From positions 1-48,188 of the forward strand of contig CAIURC010000049.1 of the NCBI GenBank assembly GCA_903901425.1: a DNA stretch of 48,188 bases. The letters run 5' to 3'. Shown here one piece after another: positions 1-6,874 of this stretch. The position numbers and the translations under genes were made by a program. This DNA comes from an uncultured Spartobacteria bacterium. Its GTDB lineage: Bacteria > Verrucomicrobiota > Verrucomicrobiia > Chthoniobacterales > Chthoniobacteraceae. Every line of letters begins with the position of its first letter. Position 1 is the stretch's first letter. The notes beneath the pieces were generated by a model. That model was given only the letters and a program-made list of their open reading frames with translations. It made no database searches and was not told the DNA's origin.

Positions 1-410
1 CCCACCCCACCCCACCCCACTGCCACATCCGGAATCGCCCTGGTTCTCCGGGATCTCGAGCCCGCGCTGAGACTCCCCTGCATCCGTTCTCGCCCCCAGC
101 CCCCTCCGGCAAACGCCATCCGCTGAACGCATGCGGAGAATGTGTTGGATCGTTCCCGCGCAGAAAAATCGCTGCCGATTCCAGCCTCAACGGCTCAGGG
201 AACCCAAGCCCACCCAGCAGGCAAGATTCCGCCGTCTCCCCTACCCTCCACCTACCCTCCACCGGCACCCCCCGGAAGACCCGGGCGAGAAAGAGCGGCC
301 CGGCTTTCCAGATTTTTGCCACCTTTCCCACCGGCGCCCTGCGTTCCCTGCGTTCCCTGCGTTCCCTGCGTTTCCCAGGGGCAGTTCCAGGAAAGATTCC
401 AGCGGAAAGC
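1..410. other. Non-coding, low-complexity GC-rich region
   Basis: I see no convincing gene here. The open frames are proline/arginine-rich, lack ribosome binding sites and overlap each other on both strands, as expected for GC-rich non-coding DNA. It begins with four copies of CCCAC at 1-20, contains an 11-base direct duplication at 241-262, and a 9-base tandem repeat at 337-372. The region lies downstream of the minus-strand dus gene and the small frame at 411-506. No clear terminator hairpin was seen. Confidence 0.6.
337..372. repeat. Tandem repeat, 4 x 9 bp
   Basis: Four perfect head-to-tail copies of CCCTGCGTT, read directly from the sequence. The length is a multiple of three, so a frame crossing it gives a repeating Pro-Cys-Val type peptide, but nothing else supports a coding role. 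It is probably a simple-sequence tract prone to copy-number change. Confidence 0.9.
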
Positions 411-506
411 TCAGGGGCGGGCTTGGGGGAGGATCGGGGGGCCTCGGGCGGCGTCCACGCGTTTGGTGCCTTCCTTTGGGTCCTCTTGGTCCATCATTTT
501 TTGCAT
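411..506 (-). CDS. Candidate 31-residue small protein
   Basis: This short frame starts at the ATG at 506-504 and stops with TGA at 413-411. It is charged at the start (MQKMMDQEDPKEG, then TKRVDAAR) and ends proline-rich (PPILPQARP). What makes it more than noise is the ribosome binding site: on the minus strand AAGGAGAGGAGG lies seven bases before the ATG, the strongest Shine-Dalgarno match I noticed in the window. It follows the minus-strand dus gene by about 120 bases, so it could be co-transcribed or have its own promoter. There is no membrane segment or recognised motif. It could be a free-standing small protein or a leader peptide. I do not recognise it. Confidence 0.4.
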   Translation of the reverse strand: MQKMMDQEDPKEGTKRVDAARGPPILPQARP

Positions 507-629
507 GCGCCAGCCTCCTCTCCTTAAATCGTTTGCGGCTCATTCTCTGGACGTGAAAAAAATGGGGAAATGCAGGTGTTCCCATTCCGATCCAAGCGCC
601 GCCCCACCTCCTCGCAAGCCCCGCCGTTT

Positions 630-1673
630 TTAGCCGTGCTCTCCCGCAAGCGGATCCCTCTCCGCCAGCACCAACTCGTAGGGCTCCAACCGCATCGGCT
701 CCCCGTGATCCAAATACCGCCGGCACACATCAAAAAAGTCGCCCCGGGTCGCCACCCGCCGGATCTCATGCAAAAACTGGCCGGTCGGCTCCACGCCAAT
801 CCCCAGAAAATTCAGGTACTTCTTCATCTTCTGGACATGGAGTTTTTCGACCGGATCCGGTCCTGACACGGCCCCGTACAAGGCTTCCACATAGGCCAGA
901 ACGTCCCGCCCCACTGGGAACCGCCACACCTCCCCGCGCAACGCTGCACGGATCTGCTCAAACAGCCAGGGGTTACGGATCGCGCCGCGTCCAATCATCA
1001 GGCCGCTGCACCCGGTCTCCTCCAGCACCGCCAAGGCACGCTGCGGGGTGCCAATGTTGCCGTTGGCCAGCACAGGACAGGGCAACTGTTCCACAGCGTG
1101 CCGGATCAGATCGTACCGGACCGCGCTCCGGTAACCGTCCGCCACGGTTCTGCCGTGCACCGTCACCAAGTCCACGCCGTGTTTGGCCAGCAAGGCCAGC
1201 AGCCGGTCGTAATCTGCCGCATCGGAAAATCCCAGCCGGGTTTTGACGGTGAACTTGCCCGAAATTGCTTCCCGCAGCGCCCCAAGGATCCTGTCCACCC
1301 GATCCAGTTCGCGCAACAGGCCGCCTCCAGCGCATTTCCGGTACACCACGGGAGCCGGGCAGCCCAGATTGAGGTCCACTGCCGCAATCGGATGCCGTTC
1401 CAGCTCGCGAGCGGTCCGGACCAGGGCGGCAGGATCGTTGCCGATCATCTGCGCCACCACGGGCCGGCCCGTAGGGTTCTCGACAATCGAGGCGAGAATG
1501 GCCCGGTCTAGACGCGAATCGCCGTGCACCCGGAAATACTCCGTGTAATACAGGTCCGCCCCGCCGTAGGCCGTCATCAGCCGCCAGAAAGGCAGGTCCG
1601 TCACATCCTGCATCGGCGCCAGCGCCAGCACAGGCCTTCCCAACAACGATTCAATTTGCGTTCCGGTTTCCAA
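630..1673 (-). CDS. dus: tRNA-dihydrouridine synthase
   Basis: This is an FMN-dependent enzyme that reduces uridine to dihydrouridine in the tRNA D-loop, using NADPH, in the cytoplasm. The N-terminus has the family signature LALAPMQDVTDLPFW. The conserved NLGCPAP motif with the active-site-type Cys is near residue 105, followed by a GG-Leu-Leu turn; VHGRT and the flavin phosphate-binding MIGRGAIRNPW come later. I chose the TTG at 1673 as start (347 residues) because the frame upstream of it has no family similarity and overlaps the divergent rlmN gene; the in-frame ATG at 1829 would give 399 residues. The catalytic domain is followed by a C-terminal helical part of normal length. It is divergent from rlmN, another RNA-modifying gene. 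Subfamily (DusA, B or C) is not resolved, though the layout looks DusB-like. Confidence 0.9.
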   Translation of the reverse strand: METGTQIESLLGRPVLALAPMQDVTDLPFWRLMTAYGGADLYYTEYFRVHGDSRLDRAILASIVENPTGRPVVAQMIGNDPAALVRTARELERHPIAAVDLNLGCPAPVVYRKCAGGGLLRELDRVDRILGALREAISGKFTVKTRLGFSDAADYDRLLALLAKHGVDLVTVHGRTVADGYRSAVRYDLIRHAVEQLPCPVLANGNIGTPQRALAVLEETGCSGLMIGRGAIRNPWLFEQIRAALRGEVWRFPVGRDVLAYVEALYGAVSGPDPVEKLHVQKMKKYLNFLGIGVEPTGQFLHEIRRVATRGDFFDVCRRYLDHGEPMRLEPYELVLAERDPLAGEHG

Positions 1674-1720
1674 TTCCCCGAATCTTTCCCAGATCCGACT
1701 CCGGACGCCAGTCCTGATCC

Positions 1721-2839
1721 ATGAGTGACCCCATCCAATCCCTGCACGACCTCCGGTTCCATGATCTGGAAACCGAACTGGAGGCTGCCGGGGTGTCCAA
1801 ATCCCATGCCCGCGCTCTGTTTGGCGCAACCCACCGACTGGCGGATCCGAACCCGGCGGACCGCACGGATTTCCCGCCCCCGCTCCGGCGCTGGGTTCAA
1901 ACCCATGCTGCCCCAGGCCAGCGGCTTTCCCCCGAGACCCCGGAAATCACGGCGGAAATCCCGAGCATGGACGGGCTCACCCACAAGTTTCTGTTAAAAC
2001 TACGGGACGGCCAGACGGTGGAGACGGTGGCGATGGGGTATCCAGGCCGGTTCACCGCCTGTCTGAGCACTCAGGCCGGGTGCGCCATGGGGTGCGTGTT
2101 CTGCGCCACGGGTCAGATGGGGTTTGTGCGCCACCTGCGGCCGGGGGAGATTGTCGCTCAGGCGCTGGTGGCCCAGCGCCACCTCCGGGCCGCCGGGCAC
2201 TCCGGATTGCGAAACTTGGTTTTGATGGGGATGGGCGAACCCCTGCACAATTACGACTCGGTCATGCAGGCCTTGGAGATCCTGTGCGACACCCGGGGGC
2301 TGAACCTTGGGCCGTCCCGGATCAGCATCAGCACCGTGGGCCTAGTCCCCGCCATCCGGCGGATGGCGGAGGAAAAACGCCCCTACCATCTGGCGGTGAG
2401 CCTCCATGCCGCCTCGGATGCCGAACGGTCAGCCCTACTGCCGGTCAACCAGCGCTGGCCTCTGGCAGAGCTGCTGGAGGCCTGCCGTTTTTACAACCAG
2501 CAAACCGGGCAACGGATCTTCTTCGGATGGACCCTGATTGAAGGGATCAACGATTCGCCGGACCACGCCATCCGCCTGGCCGCGCTGCTGGAGGGCGTCA
2601 ATGCCCACGTCAACCTGATCCCCCTCAACCCCACCCCGGCCTTCCATGGTGCCCCCCCGGAAGATGCAGCCGGTCGCGCCTTCCAGAAAATCCTGCGCGC
2701 CTCCGGGATCCCCTCCACGATCCGGCAACGCCGCGGGATCGATGTGGACGCCGGCTGCGGCCAACTCCGGGCGGAACGACGCCCCGGAAAAGCCGTGTCT
2801 GGATCGTCGCCGGCGCCTGAGCCGGTCACAGGGCCGTAA
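1721..2839 (+). CDS. rlmN: Dual-specificity 23S rRNA/tRNA adenine C2 methyltransferase RlmN
   Basis: This radical-SAM enzyme methylates C2 of A2503 in 23S rRNA and of A37 in some tRNAs. The iron-sulfur motif CAMGCVFC gives C121, C125 and C128 as cluster ligands. The C-terminal IDVDAGCGQL gives C346, the Cys that carries the methyl in RlmN. The GMGEP motif (about 171-174) and the SISTVGLVP stretch are also typical. The length of 372 residues is normal. The N-terminal helical domain is slightly reduced and the last 20 residues are a non-conserved tail. The start is the ATG at 1721, 47 bases from the divergent dus start, so the two RNA-modification genes probably share a promoter region. Confidence 0.96.
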   Translation: MSDPIQSLHDLRFHDLETELEAAGVSKSHARALFGATHRLADPNPADRTDFPPPLRRWVQTHAAPGQRLSPETPEITAEIPSMDGLTHKFLLKLRDGQTVETVAMGYPGRFTACLSTQAGCAMGCVFCATGQMGFVRHLRPGEIVAQALVAQRHLRAAGHSGLRNLVLMGMGEPLHNYDSVMQALEILCDTRGLNLGPSRISISTVGLVPAIRRMAEEKRPYHLAVSLHAASDAERSALLPVNQRWPLAELLEACRFYNQQTGQRIFFGWTLIEGINDSPDHAIRLAALLEGVNAHVNLIPLNPTPAFHGAPPEDAAGRAFQKILRASGIPSTIRQRRGIDVDAGCGQLRAERRPGKAVSGSSPAPEPVTGP

Positions 2840-2988
2840 TTTTTTGTATTTCCCCGAATTTATTTCTTGCGGTTTCCGAAACCCGGGAATACAAAGGTCA
2901 CAGTTCTTGATGAATTGAGCATTTTCCTCCGAGATTTTCTCCCAGAAACTGTTCCCCCAACCCCCAGAAATCCCCCAAGAACAAACTG

Positions 2989-3030
2989 GTAAACGCCGAC
3001 TGGATCCGTTCAGTCGGCGTTTACTCTTTT
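2989..3030 (+). terminator. Rho-independent terminator or leader attenuator
   Basis: A perfect 14-base-pair stem, GTAAACGCCGACTG at 2989-3002 pairing with 3011-3024, with an 8-base loop and followed by TCTTTT. The T-run lies on the plus-strand side only, so it acts on plus-strand transcription. It is 150 bases past the rlmN stop and only 35 bases before the NIPSNAP start. It can therefore be read as the end of the rlmN transcript or as a conditional element in the NIPSNAP leader. Confidence 0.88.
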
Positions 3031-3064
3031 AAGACACCACCCCAAGCCCCCCCCATCTCCCCCC

Positions 3065-3829
3065 ATGAAATCCTTGTTTCTCTGTACCCTGATCATGGCC
3101 ACCGCCCTGTTTGCGCAGTCTGCGCCTGCCGCCGACAACCGTCTCTTTGAACTGCGGATCTACCATGCTGCCCCGGGTAAACTCGATGCCCTCAATGCCC
3201 GGTTCCGGAACCACACCACCCGGTTGTTCACCAAACACGGGATGACCCAACTGGGCTACTGGGTGCCCATGGAAAACCCGGACAACCTGCTCATCTACGT
3301 CCTTGCTTACCCCGACCGCCCAACCAGGGAGGCGGCGTGGAAAGCGTTTCTCGCCGACCCGGACTGGATCAAGGCCAAAGCCGACTCCGAAACCGAGGGG
3401 ACACTGGTGGCCAAGGTGGACCAGAAGTTTTTGAAAGCAGCGGATTTTTCTCCGGCGCTTCAGGCCTCGTCGGGGAACGCTCCCCGTGTGTTTGAGATGC
3501 GGACGTACACCACGACCAACAGCAACCTGCCCGGGCTTCTGGACCGGTTCCGGAATCATACCGTCCAACTCTTCGCGAAACACGGGATGACCAACCTCTT
3601 TTACTGGGAACTACAGCCTGACCAACCCGACGCTGACAAGACGCTGCTCTACCTCCTTGCACACTCGAGCAAGGAAGCGGCAACCGCTTCATTTGCCGGG
3701 TTTCGCAAAGACCCCGACTGGGTGGCGGCACGGACCGCCTCTGAGGAAAAGGCCGGCGGGTCGCTCACGATTCCCAACGGCGTGCAGTCCCTGTTTCTTG
3801 CGCCCACCGATTATTCCCAGACGCGCTAA
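3065..3829 (+). CDS. Secreted protein with two NIPSNAP domains
   Basis: The 254-residue product begins with a signal peptide (MKSLFLCTLIMATALFAQSAPAA). Two tandem NIPSNAP domains follow. The first, about residues 27-130, begins RLFELRIYHAAPGKLDAL; the second, about 141-245, begins RVFEMRTYTTTNSNLPGL. Both contain the family pattern F-x-x-H followed by KHGMT and an aromatic strand, and a DPDW motif near the end. NIPSNAP domains adopt a dimeric alpha-beta barrel-like fold. Eukaryotic members are mitochondrial and the bacterial secreted form has no established reaction. No Shine-Dalgarno is visible; the bases before the ATG are C-rich. A strong terminator-like hairpin ends 35 bases upstream. Confidence 0.9.
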   Translation: MKSLFLCTLIMATALFAQSAPAADNRLFELRIYHAAPGKLDALNARFRNHTTRLFTKHGMTQLGYWVPMENPDNLLIYVLAYPDRPTREAAWKAFLADPDWIKAKADSETEGTLVAKVDQKFLKAADFSPALQASSGNAPRVFEMRTYTTTNSNLPGLLDRFRNHTVQLFAKHGMTNLFYWELQPDQPDADKTLLYLLAHSSKEAATASFAGFRKDPDWVAARTASEEKAGGSLTIPNGVQSLFLAPTDYSQTR

Positions 3830-3925
3830 CCCGGCGCGACTGCCCGGACTGGGGCCGGTGAAAATCTGCGGGGCATTGATTCGGCATTGAACCGGGGCGA
3901 ATCAGGCCCGAAGTTGCGGGGTTTC

Positions 3926-4831
3926 ATGCACTCGGATTTAGGCAAGCTCACCGATCAACTGCTCCGCTCCTACCAGACAGGTGGCGGCACTAATCACATT
4001 GACGGTTCGAACCTGCCTTCCAAACGCGCGCTCGCGGCCCTCTGCGAAGACCTGCTCCAGTTGCTTTTTCCGGGGTTCCATGACGTGGAACCCATCCACT
4101 CCAGCCATCTCCCCCGGGTCACGGCACACCGGATTTTTTCCATCAGCGAACGGTTGCAACCCGAAATCTGCAAGTCGCTCCGCCTTTCCCGTCCAGAATG
4201 TCCCGATGCCGAGGCGGAGAGGATCATGGTCGCTTTTCTGGAGGCGCTTCCCGGTGTCCGGGAACTGCTTCGGACAGACTGCGAGGCGGCATTTGAAGGG
4301 GATCCGGCTGCCGCCAGCCTCGACGAGGTCATTCTGGCGTATCCGGCCATTGAAGCCATCGCCATCCAGCGGTGCGCCCATGTCCTCTACAAACTCGGCC
4401 TCCCGCTGATTCCGCGGATCCTGACGGAATGGGCACACTCCCGGACAGGGATCGACATCCATCCCGGGGCGGAGATTGGCTCGCATTTTTTCATCGACCA
4501 CGGCACGGGCGTGGTGGTGGGGGAAACCTCGGTGATTGGCACCCATGTGAAACTCTACCAAGGCGTTTCGCTGATTGCGCGGTCCCTTGCGGGTGGCCAA
4601 GCCCTGCGGGGCAAACGCCGACATCCCACCATTGAGGATCATGTCACCATCTACGCCGGCACCACGATCATGGGAGGCGACACGGTGATTGGCGCGGGAA
4701 GCACGATTGGCGCCAGCGTGTTTCTCACCCACAGCGTCCCTGCCCGGTCCCTCGTTTTCTTTGAGGAAAAAAGCCTGAAGATCCTCGATAAAAACCGGCG
4801 CGGCGAATTTGTCGGCGACTGGTGCATCTGA
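3926..4831 (+). CDS. cysE: Serine O-acetyltransferase (CysE/EpsC type)
   Basis: This cytoplasmic enzyme transfers acetyl from acetyl-CoA to L-serine, the first committed step of cysteine synthesis. The protein has an N-terminal helical domain (about 1-165) and a C-terminal left-handed beta-helix of hexapeptide repeats. Catalytic-type residues are visible: HPGAEIG (His about 179) and IDHGTGVVVGET (Asp 191, His 192). The long N-terminus matches the EpsC/plant-like form of about 300 residues rather than short CysE proteins. I prefer the ATG at 3926 (301 residues) over a TTG at 3887. It sits 60 bases before a cysteine desulfurase gene on the same strand, which fits a cysteine/sulfur unit. Confidence 0.92.
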   Translation: MHSDLGKLTDQLLRSYQTGGGTNHIDGSNLPSKRALAALCEDLLQLLFPGFHDVEPIHSSHLPRVTAHRIFSISERLQPEICKSLRLSRPECPDAEAERIMVAFLEALPGVRELLRTDCEAAFEGDPAAASLDEVILAYPAIEAIAIQRCAHVLYKLGLPLIPRILTEWAHSRTGIDIHPGAEIGSHFFIDHGTGVVVGETSVIGTHVKLYQGVSLIARSLAGGQALRGKRRHPTIEDHVTIYAGTTIMGGDTVIGAGSTIGASVFLTHSVPARSLVFFEEKSLKILDKNRRGEFVGDWCI

Positions 4832-4891
4832 CGTGTATTTGAGACCGACCACCGCGAAACACGCACCGGATTTCACGTCACCACAGGCCCC

Positions 4892-6031
4892 ATGATCGCC
4901 CTGGATTACAACGCAACCACCCCGCTCGCTTCCCGGGTTTTGGAGGCGATGCTGCCGTACCTGGCCGAGCATCATGGCAACCCGTCCAGCATCCACGCCC
5001 AAGGCCGTGCCACCCGGGCGGCCGTGGACTCTGCCCGCGACTCGATGGCCACCCTGCTCGGCTGCAAATCCCATGAGCTGATCTTTACCGGTGGCGGCAC
5101 CGAGTCCGACAATCTTGCGCTCCTCGGGATTGCCCGGTCCAGATCCAGCACACACCGCCACCTGATTGCTTCCGCAGTGGAACATCATGCCGTCCTTCAC
5201 CCGCTCGAACATTTGCAGAAGCACGAGGGCTTCACGCTGACCCTGCTCCCCGTGGATTCCCACGGCAGGGTGGATCCGGACTCCCTCCGATCTGCGCTCC
5301 GGCCGGACACCGCCTTGGTCAGCGTGATGAGCGCCAACAACGAGACTGGCACCCTCCAACCCGTGGAGGATCTGTCCGCCATCTGCCGCGCGGCGGGCGT
5401 GCCTTTCCATTCCGACGCCATCCAGTCCTTTGGGAAAAACGCGCTCTCCTGCGCCCCGTTCGACGCCCTTTCCCTGACCGCACACAAGTTCTACGGCCCC
5501 AAGGGGGCGGGACTCCTCTTTGTGCGTTCCGGCACTCCGATCCAGTCGATCCTGCACGGGGGCGCCCACGAGAACCAGAGGCGGGCCGGCACCGAGAACG
5601 TGGCTGCGATCGTCGGGCTGGCGGAAGCGGCACGCCTTGCGGTTCAGGACATGGAGGCCGAATCCGCGCGCCAGGCCGGGCTCCGAGACCGGCTCTGGGA
5701 GTATGTGAGGAAGGCTTGTCCGAGCGCGCGTCGCAACGGGCACCCGGAACTGAGCCTTGGCAACACGCTCAACGTGAGTTTTCCGGGCTCGGACGGGGAG
5801 TCGCTCTTGATGAACCTGGACCTTGCCGGGATCTGCGCCTCGAGCGGCTCAGCCTGCATGGTGGGTTCCCTGACCCCCTCGCATGTCCTGCTGGCCATGG
5901 GCATGTCCGATGCGCTTGCACGGGCCTCCGTCCGGTTCTCGCTGGGGAAACCCACCACCGAAGCGGACATCGAAACCACCGGGCGCATTCTGATTGAGAT
6001 CTGCAGACGGCTGAAACTGGATGCCGCCTGA
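4892..6031 (+). CDS. Cysteine desulfurase (NifS/IscS family)
   Basis: This PLP-dependent enzyme converts cysteine to alanine and passes persulfide sulfur to iron-sulfur cluster or thio-cofactor assembly. The PLP lysine is K199 in LTAHKFYGPKG. The catalytic Cys is C322 in ASSGSACMVGS, on the longer active-site loop typical of group I enzymes. The cofactor-binding TGGGTESDN (about 66-73), VEHHAVL and SDAIQSFGK motifs are all present. At 379 residues it is of normal length. No iscU, sufU or nifU partner is adjacent; instead it follows a serine acetyltransferase, so the pair makes cysteine and then mobilises its sulfur. Whether it is IscS, NifS or a tRNA-thiolation version cannot be told from sequence alone. 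Confidence 0.94.
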   Translation: MIALDYNATTPLASRVLEAMLPYLAEHHGNPSSIHAQGRATRAAVDSARDSMATLLGCKSHELIFTGGGTESDNLALLGIARSRSSTHRHLIASAVEHHAVLHPLEHLQKHEGFTLTLLPVDSHGRVDPDSLRSALRPDTALVSVMSANNETGTLQPVEDLSAICRAAGVPFHSDAIQSFGKNALSCAPFDALSLTAHKFYGPKGAGLLFVRSGTPIQSILHGGAHENQRRAGTENVAAIVGLAEAARLAVQDMEAESARQAGLRDRLWEYVRKACPSARRNGHPELSLGNTLNVSFPGSDGESLLMNLDLAGICASSGSACMVGSLTPSHVLLAMGMSDALARASVRFSLGKPTTEADIETTGRILIEICRRLKLDAA

Positions 6032-6181
6032 GCCTTCTGGACTGCCCTCCGTCCTCCCCTGCACACAGGGCTCCGGCACCGCCCCTCCTGCGCCCCCCTG
6101 TTTGCTGCCTCAGCCAGAGACAAGAAGCTGCATTTTCATCCGAGTCGAGGCAGGATTCCTCCAACCCAAAACCCATCCGGA

Positions 6182-6835
6182 ATGCAGCTCGATTTCTCCT
6201 TTCTCCGCCGCGCCCTGATTCCACCGGGGGCTCCCGTCACACCCCCGCCTCCATGCCGGAAAAAGACCGCCGCCCAAACACCTAAAAAATCAAAGGCCCA
6301 GAGTTTTCCGCCGGAGTTTGAGGCCGGAACACTGGAGACCAAGGCGCGTCAGCTCCTGGCTGAAGTCGGCTGCGCGGTTCTCGCGCAGAAACTTCAGGTC
6401 CGATGGAACAGCCGGATGCGGAGTACGGCTGGCATGGCGTATCCCACGCGGGTACTGGTGACTCTCAATCCGCGACTCATCAGTTTTGGCCCCGAAGAGG
6501 TGGACCGGACGCTGCGCCATGAACTAGCGCATCTGGTCGCCCATGCGCGGGTGGGCCGCCGGCGCATTGCCGCCCATGGGCCGGAGTGGCGACAGGCCTG
6601 CATCGACCTTGGCCTTCTGGATGAACGCCGCTGCCATGACCTCCCGCTCCCCAAACGATCCATCCGGCGCTCCCACTTTTACCAGTGCCCGGCCTGCGGA
6701 ACTGAACTGGCACGGGTCCGTCCGCTCAAACGCAAGTCCGCCTGCCTTGCGTGTTGCAAAAAACACGCGCGCGGGAAATACGACGAACGGTTCCGCTTTG
6801 TGAAGATCGCCCGGTCGAAGACGGAGCCTGTCTGA
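6182..6835 (+). CDS. SprT-like zinc metalloprotease-fold protein
   Basis: This 217-residue protein carries the SprT/Spartan catalytic motif HELAH (H113, E114, H117), with a third probable zinc ligand at H132 in AAHGPEW. A C-terminal zinc ribbon follows, with Cys pairs at C169/C172 (CPAC) and C188/C191. SprT-family proteins resemble the Spartan protease that removes DNA-protein crosslinks, but the bacterial function is poorly defined. The first 45 residues are proline- and lysine-rich and probably disordered. It is unusual only in this basic N-terminal tail. The gene is convergent with the giant protease gene, with only 39 bases between stops and no clear terminator hairpin there. Confidence 0.88.
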   Translation: MQLDFSFLRRALIPPGAPVTPPPPCRKKTAAQTPKKSKAQSFPPEFEAGTLETKARQLLAEVGCAVLAQKLQVRWNSRMRSTAGMAYPTRVLVTLNPRLISFGPEEVDRTLRHELAHLVAHARVGRRRIAAHGPEWRQACIDLGLLDERRCHDLPLPKRSIRRSHFYQCPACGTELARVRPLKRKSACLACCKKHARGKYDERFRFVKIARSKTEPV

Positions 6836-6874
6836 AAGGTTTTGACGCCCTGAGAGGCACCGTCCTCAGCCGGA

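Noticed and set aside
131-633. Overlapping open frames of 141-163 residues on the plus strand
   Set aside because: Proline/arginine-rich translations in three frames at once, one repeating PCV because of the tandem repeat, with no ribosome site or motif; typical of GC-rich non-coding DNA.
3938-5743. 601-residue minus-strand frame across cysE and the desulfurase
   Set aside because: Both plus-strand genes have catalytic motifs over the same bases; the minus translation shows none.
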